NCBI RefSeq assembly: GCF_003966735.1
Contig: NZ_AP017378.1
Span: 1,411,501 to 1,475,500 of the forward strand
Source: Desulfovibrio ferrophilus
GTDB taxonomy: Bacteria; Desulfobacterota; Desulfovibrionia; Desulfovibrionales; Desulfovibrionaceae
Length of the DNA: 64,000 nucleotides
Reading direction: 5' to 3'
A model generated the notes under the pieces. It did not search any database and was not told the DNA's origin. It worked only from the letters and a program-made list of their open reading frames with translations. Both the position numbers and the translations under genes were made by a program. This document shows, in pieces, positions 8,952-17,864 of this stretch (the first letter of the stretch is position 1; each line of letters opens with the position of its first letter).

Positions 8952-11900
8952 ATGGACAGCCCGGACGAGAAGGTCGTAGAAAGCCTTCTCCAGGAATTTA
9001 TCAACTTCACCGTCCCCGACTACATCGTGGAAGGGGCGAGAAATATCCTCTCTTCTGGCGGGGTTCAGAAGCTTTCGCTCAATAAGCGCGAAGGCTATTG
9101 GGACGTTGAAGGACAAATCCAAGGGGACGACTTCCAGTCGTACAGCCCCGAGCTGGGCCTGAACCTCGGTGAAGGCACCATCAATTTCTATTGCAATTGC
9201 CCGGACTCGTTCTCCGGCGTCTGCCGCCACGTGGCAGCCACTGCGCTGAAGCTGCACCAGACCTTCGAGGTCAAGGAAGACGGAACTCCCGGCCCCATCC
9301 GCTCCGACTGGCGACAGACCTTCCGCTCCTATTTCGCCACCGAGCCCGAACCCGAGGCTGGCAAGCACTATCTCCTTTTCCGCTTCTACCCGGAGCATGG
9401 CAGACTTCAGGTTGCCTTCTTCCGTGCACGCCAGAACAAATCGGGCCTGTCCACGGTGCAGAACGAAGTTACCCTGGAACAAATCATCGCCAATCCCGAC
9501 TGGTGCGAGATGTCTCCCATGCTGCCCATGGTGGCCGAGCAGATCAGCCATTACCTCGATTATGCCGGACACAGGGTGGAAATCCCCTCGGGTCTGCATT
9601 CCTGGTTCTTCCGCACCATTCGAGACGAATATTACCTGTTCATGGGAGAAACCGAACAGCCCGTTCGCATTCAGTCCAAGACCATGCGCCTGCGGCTCTC
9701 TCCGGTGCTCACGGACGACGGACTTTCCTTTGAAGTTCTCTTGGGCCGCGAGGGCAAGGTGCCCTTCCCCATCGGAGGCGAAGAAGTCTTCTTCTACGGG
9801 CGTACCCCCATCTGGGTGTGCTGGAAACAGGCGTTCTATCCAGTACAGACGAGCCTGTCTCCGGAACTGATCATGGAGATGGCCGAGGCACCTCCCATCA
9901 TCCCCCAGGATGCAATTTCCGAATTTTTGGACCGCGTATGGACAAAGCTCCCGGCCAGCGACCTGCACAACCAGGATCAATTCCTGGAGAAGATGAAACC
10001 CATCTTCGTGCCGGCGCAGTACAAGCCCAAGTTGTACCTGGATGAGGAAGGCAGCCTGCTGACCATGCGTATCTCCAACGTGTACGAAACCGAACACGGC
10101 GAAGCCGTGCTGACAGGCCCCAACCCGGACCTGCAGACCGGAAGCTACCAGTACAGCGGCAAGTCTTATCTGATCCTGCGTGCTCAGGATGAAGAGAGTG
10201 ACCTGACCCAGCAACTGGTGGACATGAATTTTCAGCCTCGCAACAACGAGAACTGGTTCCTGGAGCCCGAAGAAGCCATCAATTTCCTGCTGGATTCCTA
10301 CCCGAATCTGGTGGAGAAATATCGCATCTACGGTGAAAAGAACCTTGCTCGTTACAAGGTCCGCCTGACTACGCCCAACATTGTGGCCGAAGTGGAAACC
10401 GAAGAAGGCGAAAAGTGGTTCAACCTGGATCTGGCCGTGGATTACGACGGACAGCGGGTTCCCATCGACATCATCTGGGACGCCTGGACCAGCGGTAAAC
10501 GCTATGTCCAATTGAAGGACGGCACTTACACCAGTCTGCCTGAATCCTGGCTCAAGAAGCTGGGGCACAAATTGAAGGCCATGGGCCTGGACCCCGACGA
10601 ACCGCCCAAGACCGAATACAAGCAGTTCGAAGCTCCGGTGCTGGACAAGATTCTGGAAGATCTGCCTGATGTCACGGTGGACTCTTTCTGGGAGAATCTG
10701 CGCTCCAAGATTCACAGCTTTGAGGAGATCGAGACCCTGCCTCAGCCCAAGGGGCTGCAGGCCGAGCTTCGCCCATATCAGGCACAGGGCCTCTCTTTCA
10801 TGTATTTCCTCAAGGAATACGGCTTCGGAGGCATCCTTGCTGACGAAATGGGCCTGGGTAAAACCATCCAGACCCTGTCCTTCATCCAGTATATGCGAGA
10901 ACGAGGGCAGGAGGGGCCCAACCTCATCGTAATGCCCACCTCGGTGCTGCCCAACTGGGCGCGCGAGGCTGACAAGTTCGTTCCCGATCTGAAACAACTG
11001 ACTATTTACGGCTCCAGGCGTGAAAATCTGTTCAAACAGATCGAGGGGGCGGACCTTGTTCTGACCACCTACGCCCTGATGCGACGCGATCTGGAAGAAC
11101 TCCAGAAATACGAATTCAACTCCGTCATTCTGGACGAAGCCCAGAATATCAAGAACCCGAACACCATCACGGCACGTAGCGTTCGCCAATTGGACTCCAA
11201 GCTGCGCGTCTGTCTCTCGGGAACGCCCATTGAGAACAATCTGTTCGAGTTATGGAGCTTGTTCGAGTTCCTGATGCCCGGATTCCTGGGATCTCAGCAT
11301 TCCTTCCAGCGTGGAATCGTCAAACCCATCAAGGATGGCGACGAGGAGACACTGGATTACCTGCGCTCACGCGTGAAGCCTTTCATCCTGCGCCGCACCA
11401 AGGCCGAAGTTGCCAAGGACCTGCCGCCCAAGATCGAAAACGTCCAGTACTGCGCTCTGGCCGAAGAGCAGATGGAACTTTACTCTGCGCTGGCCAAGAA
11501 GCTCAAGAATCAGGTCCTCAAGGACGTGGATGACAAGGGCATGGCCAAGAGCCAGATGTCCATTCTGGATGCGCTCTTGAAGCTCCGTCAGATCTGTTGC
11601 CACCCGCGCCTGTTGAAACTCGATATCCCGGGTGTCTCCACAAACCTGCCCTCGGGCAAGTTCGACGCCTTCAAGGATATGATCCAGGACATCATCGAGG
11701 AAGGACACAAGGTTCTGGTCTTCTCGCAGTTCGTGCCGATGCTGCACATCATCCGCTCCTGGCTGCAAATCAGTGACATTCCCTTCTCCTACCTGGACGG
11801 TGCATCCAAAGACCGCTTCGAACAGGTGGACAATTTCAACAACAACCCGGACATCCCGATCTTCCTGATTTCCCTGAAGGCGGGCGGCACGGGCCTCAAC

Positions 11901-12158
11901 CTGACCAGCGCAGACTACGTCATCCACTACGATCCCTGGTGGAACCCGGCTGTGGAAAGTCAGGCCACTGACCGCACACACCGTATCGGTCAGACCCGTC
12001 AAGTCTTCTCCTACAAGATGATCTGCCAGAACACCGTGGAAGAGAAAATCCTGCAACTTCAGGACATGAAGCGCGGAGTGGCCGAGTCCATCATCCCAGG
12101 CAAGGACACCTGGAAATCACTCACGCGAGACGATCTGGAGATGCTCTTCGACGTCTAG
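8952..12158 (+). CDS. SWIM zinc-finger SNF2-family helicase/ATPase
   Basis: 1068 residues. An N-terminal SWIM zinc finger (Cys81, Cys83, Cys91, His93: YCNCPDSFSGVCRH) precedes a roughly 500-residue bacterial SNF2-associated region. The SNF2 motor follows: motif I ADEMGLGKTIQ near residue 628, motif II DEAQ near 728, SGTPIENNLFELWSL, then the helicase C half with QFVPMLHIIR, LKAGGTGLNL and DRTHRIGQTRQV. Such proteins translocate on double-stranded DNA and remodel nucleoprotein complexes; the biological role of this bacterial class is not settled. It is a single-gene unit with its own terminator. Confidence 0.9.
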   Translation: MDSPDEKVVESLLQEFINFTVPDYIVEGARNILSSGGVQKLSLNKREGYWDVEGQIQGDDFQSYSPELGLNLGEGTINFYCNCPDSFSGVCRHVAATALKLHQTFEVKEDGTPGPIRSDWRQTFRSYFATEPEPEAGKHYLLFRFYPEHGRLQVAFFRARQNKSGLSTVQNEVTLEQIIANPDWCEMSPMLPMVAEQISHYLDYAGHRVEIPSGLHSWFFRTIRDEYYLFMGETEQPVRIQSKTMRLRLSPVLTDDGLSFEVLLGREGKVPFPIGGEEVFFYGRTPIWVCWKQAFYPVQTSLSPELIMEMAEAPPIIPQDAISEFLDRVWTKLPASDLHNQDQFLEKMKPIFVPAQYKPKLYLDEEGSLLTMRISNVYETEHGEAVLTGPNPDLQTGSYQYSGKSYLILRAQDEESDLTQQLVDMNFQPRNNENWFLEPEEAINFLLDSYPNLVEKYRIYGEKNLARYKVRLTTPNIVAEVETEEGEKWFNLDLAVDYDGQRVPIDIIWDAWTSGKRYVQLKDGTYTSLPESWLKKLGHKLKAMGLDPDEPPKTEYKQFEAPVLDKILEDLPDVTVDSFWENLRSKIHSFEEIETLPQPKGLQAELRPYQAQGLSFMYFLKEYGFGGILADEMGLGKTIQTLSFIQYMRERGQEGPNLIVMPTSVLPNWAREADKFVPDLKQLTIYGSRRENLFKQIEGADLVLTTYALMRRDLEELQKYEFNSVILDEAQNIKNPNTITARSVRQLDSKLRVCLSGTPIENNLFELWSLFEFLMPGFLGSQHSFQRGIVKPIKDGDEETLDYLRSRVKPFILRRTKAEVAKDLPPKIENVQYCALAEEQMELYSALAKKLKNQVLKDVDDKGMAKSQMSILDALLKLRQICCHPRLLKLDIPGVSTNLPSGKFDAFKDMIQDIIEEGHKVLVFSQFVPMLHIIRSWLQISDIPFSYLDGASKDRFEQVDNFNNNPDIPIFLISLKAGGTGLNLTSADYVIHYDPWWNPAVESQATDRTHRIGQTRQVFSYKMICQNTVEEKILQLQDMKRGVAESIIPGKDTWKSLTRDDLEMLFDV

Positions 12159-12200
12159 CAGGACACTCGCACAAGTAGTCCCCAACAACGATTATTCCCA

Positions 12201-12233
12201 GCGGCCGATCATCATGATCGGCCGCTTCTTTTT
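12201..12233 (+). terminator. Terminator after the SNF2 gene
   Basis: Stem GCGGCCGATCA / TGATCGGCCGC (12201-12211 with 12215-12225) followed by TTCTTTTT. Strong Rho-independent terminator. The rest of the 340-base gap up to 12498 is AT-richer leader containing the sigma-54 promoter listed next. Confidence 0.9.
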
Positions 12234-12354
12234 GCTCATTCGAAGCTCATAAATGCCAACTCAAGTTAGCACCAATTGCATCCAAGGTGGCACCGCCACC
12301 CCAACACTCAGATAAAAATCTCAACAATTACAGATTAATATAAACTCAAATGCT

Positions 12355-12370
12355 TGGCACACCCCTTGCT
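12355..12370 (+). promoter_or_regulatory. Sigma-54 (-24/-12) promoter of the YeiH-type transporter
   Basis: TGGCAC-ACCCC-TTGCT matches the consensus TGGCAC-N5-TTGCW at every defined position, with GG and GC exactly 10 bases apart. It lies 128 bases upstream of the transporter start. A perfect inverted repeat GGTGGC-ACC-GCCACC (12286-12300) about 55 bases further upstream could be the activator binding site. Confidence 0.85.
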
Positions 12371-12498
12371 CATGGAGCCGGGAGTTTCGCATTCGCATTT
12401 CGGATTCATTCAGGCATCCACTGAGATGATCCCAAACGCAGATGCAAAACAATGGCAGGAGCATTTGAACGAAATAGTTTCATGGAGGATCTTCAAAG

Positions 12499-14238
12499 AT
12501 GTCTGAACAGAATACCGAAGTTGTGGTTGACGAGGGCAAAAGCTCCTGGTCCGACCTCTGGAAAACCGAGGACTACTGGGCCATCTGGCTGGGCTTTGCG
12601 CTACTCATCATCGGCGCCATAATCTATCTGCCCCGTACCCCCGAAAACATGGCCGAAAAATTCGAGAAGGCCAATGCAGTGATGCAGGCAGAGGCTGATC
12701 GCTCTCCCTTCAAGACTGTGGCCTACTACAAGGCTCAGGATTCCAAGGAAAAGATCAAGGCCAAAAGCATGCCTCACGGCAAAGCCATTACTGCTTTCAT
12801 GGCAAAACCCAAGACCTGGGTCAGCAATCCTCTTGATTCCTTCATGCAGGACAAGGACGCTGCCGACGCCAAGAACGCCAAGGGCATGGCCAAGTACGAA
12901 GCCGCCAAGGCCAAGTCCGACGCCCTGAAACTCGAAGCTCTTGAAGCCGAGCAGATTGCAGCCGAAGCAAGCTTTGCCAATCAGGCCTTGAACGAAACCG
13001 CTCAAGATAAGATTTCGGCTTGGCGCACCCAGTACATGAAGGCCAAAAAAGCCAAGAAGAAGATTGGGAACAAGCCCTACAACCTGCTGACCAGCCTGCC
13101 GCTGCTCATGATCGGCATGGGCCTGTTGTTCTCCATCGGTATGGCATTTATGGGCAAGAGCCCCGCCGCCTTCATGAAAGGCTTCGTTTTCGTGTTTGCC
13201 ATTGGCGTTCTGTCCTACATGATGAGCTACCAGGCCACCATGAAACATTACGGCATCGGCTACGCAGCCTGGGCCATCTTCTTCGGCATGCTCATCTCCA
13301 ACACCGTCGGCACACCCAAATGGGTCAAGCCCGCCCTTGAAGTCGAATTCTTCATCAAGACCGGTCTGGTGCTGCTGGGCGCCGAAGTTCTGTTCAACAA
13401 GATCATCTCCATTGGCGTACCCGGAATCTTCGTGGCCTGGGTTGTCACTCCTGTCGTCCTGATCTCTACCTTCATCTTTGGTCAGAAGGTTCTTAAGATC
13501 AAATCCAAGACTCTGAACATGGTCATCTCGGCGGACATGTCCGTTTGCGGTACCTCCGCAGCCATCGCCACCGCTGCCGCCTGTAAGGCCAAGAAAGAAG
13601 AACTGACGGCCTCCATCGGCCTGTCCCTGGTCTTCACCTCGATCATGATGATCATCATGCCCATGATCATTAAAGCCACCGGCATGCCGTACATCCTGGG
13701 CGGCGCATGGCTGGGTGGCACCATCGACGCCACTGGCGCCGTTGCCGCTGCTGGCGCGTTCCTGTCCGAAAAGGCCATGTTCGTGGCTGCCACCATCAAA
13801 ATGATCCAGAACGTACTCATCGGTGTGACCGCATTTGGTGTGGCCGTGTACTGGACCGCCAAGGTCGAAGCCAAGGCCGGCCAGTCCGTGGGCTGGATCG
13901 AAATCTGGCACCGCTTCCCCAAGTTCGTGCTGGGCTTCCTGACCGCCTCCGTTGTGGCTTCCGTGGTCTACGGTTCCATGGGTTCCGACGCTGGTTTCAC
14001 CATGATCGACCAGGGTGTCATTCGCGGCTGGAGTAAAGTCTTCCGTGGCTGGTTCTTCTGCCTTTCCTTCGCAGCCATTGGTCTGGCCACCAACTTCCGT
14101 GAGTTGCGCAAGCACTTCCAGGGCGGCAGACCGCTGTTGCTGTACGTTTGCGGCCAGACCCTGAACCTGGTCCTGACTCTGGGCATGGCCTACGTCATGT
14201 TCTACCTGGTGTTCCCTGAAATCACTGCCAAGATCTAA
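12499..14238 (+). CDS. Putative sulfate/sulfite exporter, YeiH family (UPF0324), long form
   Basis: 579 residues against roughly 330-350 for the compact YeiH family. One membrane segment (about residues 29-47) is followed by about 140 residues of Ala/Lys/Glu-rich, charged, probably helical sequence, then the conserved multi-pass core from about residue 195: GTPKWVKPALEVEFFIKTGLVLLGAEVLF, VISADMSVCGTSAAIATAAA, GGTIDATGAVAAAGAFL. Family members are proposed anion exporters tied to sulfite or taurine/isethionate metabolism; transport has not been shown here. GGAGG precedes ATG 12499. A perfect sigma-54 promoter lies upstream and a small membrane protein gene follows. Confidence 0.83.
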   Translation: MSEQNTEVVVDEGKSSWSDLWKTEDYWAIWLGFALLIIGAIIYLPRTPENMAEKFEKANAVMQAEADRSPFKTVAYYKAQDSKEKIKAKSMPHGKAITAFMAKPKTWVSNPLDSFMQDKDAADAKNAKGMAKYEAAKAKSDALKLEALEAEQIAAEASFANQALNETAQDKISAWRTQYMKAKKAKKKIGNKPYNLLTSLPLLMIGMGLLFSIGMAFMGKSPAAFMKGFVFVFAIGVLSYMMSYQATMKHYGIGYAAWAIFFGMLISNTVGTPKWVKPALEVEFFIKTGLVLLGAEVLFNKIISIGVPGIFVAWVVTPVVLISTFIFGQKVLKIKSKTLNMVISADMSVCGTSAAIATAAACKAKKEELTASIGLSLVFTSIMMIIMPMIIKATGMPYILGGAWLGGTIDATGAVAAAGAFLSEKAMFVAATIKMIQNVLIGVTAFGVAVYWTAKVEAKAGQSVGWIEIWHRFPKFVLGFLTASVVASVVYGSMGSDAGFTMIDQGVIRGWSKVFRGWFFCLSFAAIGLATNFRELRKHFQGGRPLLLYVCGQTLNLVLTLGMAYVMFYLVFPEITAKI

Positions 14239-14250
14239 CCATGAATTCTT

Positions 14251-14276
14251 CCTGGCGGGGTCACGGCCCCGCCAGG
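14251..14276 (+). promoter_or_regulatory. GC-rich hairpin between the transporter and small membrane protein genes
   Basis: CCTGGCGGGG (14251-14260) pairs with CCCCGCCAGG (14267-14276) around a 6-base loop. No T-run follows; the next gene starts 27 bases on with AAGGAG. It probably trims or protects the mRNA so the two genes are made in different amounts. Confidence 0.6.
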
Positions 14277-14302
14277 ATCATCCTTCAAGGAGATACAGCA
14301 TC

Positions 14303-14551
14303 ATGGAAAACCAAAGCGCCCTGACCCGCTGGTCGGCCCTGGTTCTTGGATTGGTTCTGGCATGGTTCGTGACCTTTGTCGCTGGTCCGGCCTTGACCCG
14401 GCAGTCTGCAGCCATCACTCATCTGGCCAACGTCATCGATGAAGGTAATATCGAAACCGGTGAATTCTATTACACCGATGTGGAAGCCTGCATCGTTGCC
14501 AACCTGAACACCCGCAGCACCATCGAGTATCCGCCCCACGGCGGACAGTAG
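14303..14551 (+). CDS. Small membrane protein, unknown function
   Basis: 82 residues. One membrane segment (about residues 10-29, WSALVLGLVLAWFVTFVAGP) and a C-terminal domain of about 50 residues containing EFYYTDVEACIVANLN. AAGGAG lies 10 bases before ATG. It follows the YeiH-type transporter by 64 bases and is enclosed between that gene and a terminator-like hairpin, so it is probably its accessory partner. I do not recognise the family. Confidence 0.7.
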   Translation: MENQSALTRWSALVLGLVLAWFVTFVAGPALTRQSAAITHLANVIDEGNIETGEFYYTDVEACIVANLNTRSTIEYPPHGGQ

Positions 14552-14560
14552 CACTTATCG

Positions 14561-14612
14561 CCGGGGAGACGGACAAGCCACTGATATTCCGGTGGTCTGC
14601 CCATCTCCCCGG
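14561..14612 (+). terminator. Long hairpin ending the YeiH operon
   Basis: CCGGGGAGA (14561-14569) pairs with TCTCCCCGG (14604-14612), with an inner stem CCAC / GTGG around 14578-14594. A pyrimidine-rich stretch follows but no clean T-run. The remainder to 14807 shows nothing else I recognise. Confidence 0.6.
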
Positions 14613-14807
14613 GGGTTCTACCCCCTCTCTCACTTCCGCTCTTTCTACTCCAAAGGGCAAGTCTCAATCTCATCTGTAGGGCGTCGTGTGCATCCCCCCC
14701 GTGCACGGCGCCCCTTTTCGTGCATTGACAGCACCGCTCGCGGGCTGCATGATCGTCCCCCATGTCGCCTACGCCCCCCTGGTGCGACGCACCTCCGAGA
14801 TAACGCC

Positions 14808-15344
14808 GTGAACGCCATCCTCATCGACAACCACGACAGCTTCACCCACAACCTCGAGCATTTGCTGGCCGCACACCTGGGCCACGGCCCGGAAGTGGTC
14901 TGCTATGACGATCTGCCCCATCTGTCGCCAGTGGGCAGAGAGTTGATCATCATCTCCCCCGGTCCGGGAAGGCCTGCTGAGTATCCTGGTTATGGCCTCT
15001 GGATCGATTCCGGCATTCCGGTGCTAGGGATCTGCCTCGGCTTGCAGATCATCAATGAACATTTCGGAGGCCGAACCGACCGCCTGCAACACTGCGTGCA
15101 CGGCAAGACCGAAGACATCAACTTTTTGGGGCAGACCCAAACCGTGGCTCGCTACCATTCACTCTACTGCTCAAATCTGGGCACAGGACTGGAAGTAATC
15201 GCTGCCAACACCAACGGCGTCCCCATGGCACTGGCACACCGGAACCGGCCGATCATGGGCTACCAGTTTCATCCCGAATCATTTTTGACTAAACAGGGCG
15301 GAGTCTTCATTGACCATGCGCTACAATCATTCGGTATCGCTTAG
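14808..15344 (+). CDS. pabA: Aminodeoxychorismate/anthranilate synthase glutamine amidotransferase subunit
   Basis: 178 residues, class I glutamine amidotransferase. It hydrolyses glutamine and channels ammonia to the chorismate-binding subunit. The nucleophile is Cys76 in LGICLGLQ and the His-Glu pair is in GYQFHPES (His155, Glu157); ISPGPGRP forms the oxyanion region. The open frame extends upstream to 14592, but GTG 14808 begins right at the conserved ILIDNHDSFT. The gene overlaps pabB by 29 bases. TrpG is an alternative, but the partner's PIKGT motif points to folate synthesis. Confidence 0.88.
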   Translation: MNAILIDNHDSFTHNLEHLLAAHLGHGPEVVCYDDLPHLSPVGRELIIISPGPGRPAEYPGYGLWIDSGIPVLGICLGLQIINEHFGGRTDRLQHCVHGKTEDINFLGQTQTVARYHSLYCSNLGTGLEVIAANTNGVPMALAHRNRPIMGYQFHPESFLTKQGGVFIDHALQSFGIA

Positions 15345-16584
15345 CGTGCAGGCCTTCACTGCGCTTGCCTACCGACTGGCGCAGGATGGACAGGCTGATC
15401 TGTTCCTGTCCGGCTCAGGCAGATCGGACGAGACGCGTTGTGTTATCGGCTTCATTCCCCGATCGGAACTGATCATCACGGATCGGACGACCCGCCAGGA
15501 CATCAAGGACTACTGCTTCGGCACGCAGGAACCAACTCTGGGATTTATCTCATACACCTACGGCCTGAAGCTCCGTGGGGTAAAAACAACCAAGACAACG
15601 GACTTTCCGCTGGGACATCTGAAACAATACGGCGCCGTGCTGGAGCACGACCTATCCACAGGCAGAGGAGAAATTCATGGCCCGGACGAGAATGCCGCCC
15701 GCAAACTCGCAGCATTGGCAACAGCACAGCTTGACATGCCGCCCTTATTTGCCTCATCCCCAGCCAAACAAGTCCAGCAAAGCCTTACCCAAGAAGCCTA
15801 CGAATCCGGAGTTCGCAAAACCCTTGAGGCCATCCGCGACGGCCACACCTATCAGCTCAACCTCTCGCTCAAATTTTCGCGCACGGCCAAAGACATGGAT
15901 ATGCCGGGACTGGCCATGGACTTCTGGCAGCGCCACCCGGCACCTTTCTATGCTTTTTTCAATAGCGGGACGCACACAATCCTCTCAACTTCTCCGGAGC
16001 GCTTCCTGCGCGTCACGGACGGTGAGGTCCTGTCTCAACCCATCAAGGGCACGTTGCACTTCAAGCAGTACACGCCGGAACTGGAGCACAAAGTCACCAG
16101 CTCAGCCAAGGAAAGTGCCGAATTATCCATGATCGTGGATCTTGTCCGCAACGATATCTCGCAAAACTGCGAATACGGTTCGGTCCGGGTCGAAGGGCAC
16201 AAGTCCACTTTCATCGTGGATAATCTGGTACAGATGTACTCCAATGTGCATGGCCGCTTACGGGAGGATTCCACCGTGATCGACCTGCTGCTGGATGCCT
16301 TTCCCGGGGGCTCGATCACAGGGTGCCCCAAGCGGCGCAGCATGGAGCTCATCGAAACGCTGGAACCGCATACGCGCGATGTCTACTGCGGCAGCTTTGT
16401 CATCATCCGTGGCAAACGAGACATGGACTCGTCCATTGCCATCCGCACCTGCTGGCATGACAGTCGCACGGACACCTTCTCGTTCCATGCCGGCAGCGGC
16501 ATTGTTGTGGACTCCGCCCCCCGGAAGGAGTACCGGGAGACAATGGCAAAAGCGCATAAATTCCTGGCCTTGGGGAAATCATGA
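15316..16584 (+). CDS. pabB: Aminodeoxychorismate synthase component I
   Basis: 422 residues, chorismate-binding fold. Lys244 in PIKGT is the residue that distinguishes aminodeoxychorismate synthase from anthranilate synthase (PIAGT). Other signatures are SPERFLR, ELSMIVDLVRND, AFPGGSITGCPK and RTCWHDSRTDTFSFHAGSGIV. With PabA it converts chorismate and glutamine to 4-amino-4-deoxychorismate, the branch to p-aminobenzoate and folate. ATG 15316 is chosen over an upstream TTG. The C-terminal stop overlaps the pabC start (ATGA). Confidence 0.92.
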   Translation: MRYNHSVSLSVQAFTALAYRLAQDGQADLFLSGSGRSDETRCVIGFIPRSELIITDRTTRQDIKDYCFGTQEPTLGFISYTYGLKLRGVKTTKTTDFPLGHLKQYGAVLEHDLSTGRGEIHGPDENAARKLAALATAQLDMPPLFASSPAKQVQQSLTQEAYESGVRKTLEAIRDGHTYQLNLSLKFSRTAKDMDMPGLAMDFWQRHPAPFYAFFNSGTHTILSTSPERFLRVTDGEVLSQPIKGTLHFKQYTPELEHKVTSSAKESAELSMIVDLVRNDISQNCEYGSVRVEGHKSTFIVDNLVQMYSNVHGRLREDSTVIDLLLDAFPGGSITGCPKRRSMELIETLEPHTRDVYCGSFVIIRGKRDMDSSIAIRTCWHDSRTDTFSFHAGSGIVVDSAPRKEYRETMAKAHKFLALGKS

Positions 16585-17366
16585 TCTTCTACCGGAACGG
16601 CGAATATCACAAAGACCGCATCGACCTCTCCGTGACAAGTCCTGCCCTGCGCTATGGATTCGGATTTTTCGAAACCCTGTATTGGGACGGCGGGCGTGTC
16701 TGCCGCCTTGAGGCTCACCAGAAACGAATATTCAGCAGCCTCAAGGCGTTCGATCTGGACTACGTCGATGAAAATTTTGCCACAATCATCCCCCAGGTAG
16801 CCCACGACAACGGCCTCTCAGGCCAGACCGCGCGCATCAACATCCAGTACCCCATCGATGACACCGGGCCAGCCCAGGCCATCGTCATGGCCGCACCCTA
16901 TAGCCCGCCAGACAAACCGCTCCGTCTGGTCCTGACACCCAGGCCCTTTCATTCCTGGCTGGGACTCCACAAAAGCACCAGTCATCTGCCGTATTTTCTT
17001 GAGCACAAGAAAGCCCTGGCTGCAGGGATGAATGGAGCAGTCCTGGCCGCGCCCAGCGGACATGTACTGGAAGTCACACACGCGGCCCTGCTCTTCCAGG
17101 ATGGGAATACATTGCTGACCCCAGCCCCACCCCTTCAAGGTGAACAAGCGCCAGGGATACTTCCCAGTACGGCCCTGGCCGCAGCGAGTGAAACGCTTGA
17201 AATCACCGCTCGGCCCGTCAGGGTGGATGAAATCGGCAATTTCAAGTGCGCCTGGGCCCTCAACTCGCTCATGGGAATGCAGCCCATTGCTGCCATCGGT
17301 CAGAACACATTCACGCTTGACGACGAGACAGCCAAGGCCATAACCACTGTCATCCACGGATCATAA
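16581..17366 (+). CDS. pabC: Aminodeoxychorismate lyase, class IV aminotransferase fold
   Basis: 261 residues, PLP enzyme of fold type IV. The N-terminal RYGFGFFETLYWDGGRVCRLEAH is typical, the Lys in HKSTSHLPYF is the likely PLP lysine, and GHVLEVTHAALLF corresponds to the usual GxVxExTxxNIF. It would release pyruvate from aminodeoxychorismate to give p-aminobenzoate. Overlap of 4 bases with pabB and the complete pabA-pabB-pabC order support lyase rather than branched-chain aminotransferase activity. Confidence 0.87.
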   Translation: MIFYRNGEYHKDRIDLSVTSPALRYGFGFFETLYWDGGRVCRLEAHQKRIFSSLKAFDLDYVDENFATIIPQVAHDNGLSGQTARINIQYPIDDTGPAQAIVMAAPYSPPDKPLRLVLTPRPFHSWLGLHKSTSHLPYFLEHKKALAAGMNGAVLAAPSGHVLEVTHAALLFQDGNTLLTPAPPLQGEQAPGILPSTALAAASETLEITARPVRVDEIGNFKCAWALNSLMGMQPIAAIGQNTFTLDDETAKAITTVIHGS

Positions 17367-17394
17367 GCCTCAAGCCACGAGAAAGAGAGATCAC

Positions 17395-17787
17395 ATGCAA
17401 ATCACCGTCACGACACCCGCCTTGCTCTTCCCGGCCATATCCTTGTTCATGCTGGCTTTCACCAACCGCTTCCTGTCACTCGGGGCACGCATCCGCAGCC
17501 TGCATGACCAGTATCGGCAGGGTGGCGACGATTCGCTTCGCAAGCAGATTCGCAATTTACGCAAACGGGTCCACATGATCCGCAACATGCAGGGCTTGGG
17601 TGTTCTGTCCATGTGTTCCTGCGTGCTGTCCATGATCTGCCTGTTTGAAGACATGATTGTAACCGGCCAGGTGCTGTTCGCCCTGTCCCTGCTCTTCCTG
17701 CTGTCCTCTCTGTTCATCTCCTTCCTGGAAATCAGGATTTCCGTGCAGGCCTTGGACATCCTGCTGGAAGATCTGGAACAGGATTAA
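17395..17787 (+). CDS. DUF2721-type membrane protein
   Basis: 130 residues with an N-terminal membrane segment, a basic cytosolic stretch (SLRKQIRNLRKRVHMIRNM) and two more membrane segments (about 67-112). The layout, starting TTPALLFPAISLFMLAFTNRFLSLGARIR, matches the DUF2721 family of unknown function. It starts 28 bases after pabC and ends at a strong terminator, so it is the last gene of the pab operon. Confidence 0.75.
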   Translation: MQITVTTPALLFPAISLFMLAFTNRFLSLGARIRSLHDQYRQGGDDSLRKQIRNLRKRVHMIRNMQGLGVLSMCSCVLSMICLFEDMIVTGQVLFALSLLFLLSSLFISFLEIRISVQALDILLEDLEQD

Positions 17788-17797
17788 CAAACAGAAA

Positions 17798-17832
17798 GCC
17801 CCGCACAATGATCATGTGCGGGGCCGGATTTT
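17798..17832 (+). terminator. Terminator of the pab operon
   Basis: GCCCCGCACA (17798-17807) pairs with TGTGCGGGGC (17815-17824), followed by CGGATTTTC. Rho-independent. Confidence 0.85.
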
Positions 17833-17864
17833 CTTACCAGCGAAAAACTATAAGCGTCCTCTGC

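Noticed and set aside
8709-11189. Long open frame (826 codons) on the minus strand opposite the SNF2 gene
   Set aside because: It is a shadow of the GC-rich plus-strand gene: it lies wholly opposite conserved helicase sequence, has no family motif and is rich in Gly/Gln/Phe/His as such mirrors are.
12601-14115. 504-codon minus-strand frame opposite the YeiH-type transporter
   Set aside because: Gly/His/Asp-rich low-complexity mirror of membrane-segment codons, with no start signal or known motif.
14592-14807. N-terminal extension of pabA
   Set aside because: The upstream part has low-complexity Arg/Pro-rich sequence and the conserved domain begins exactly at GTG 14808.
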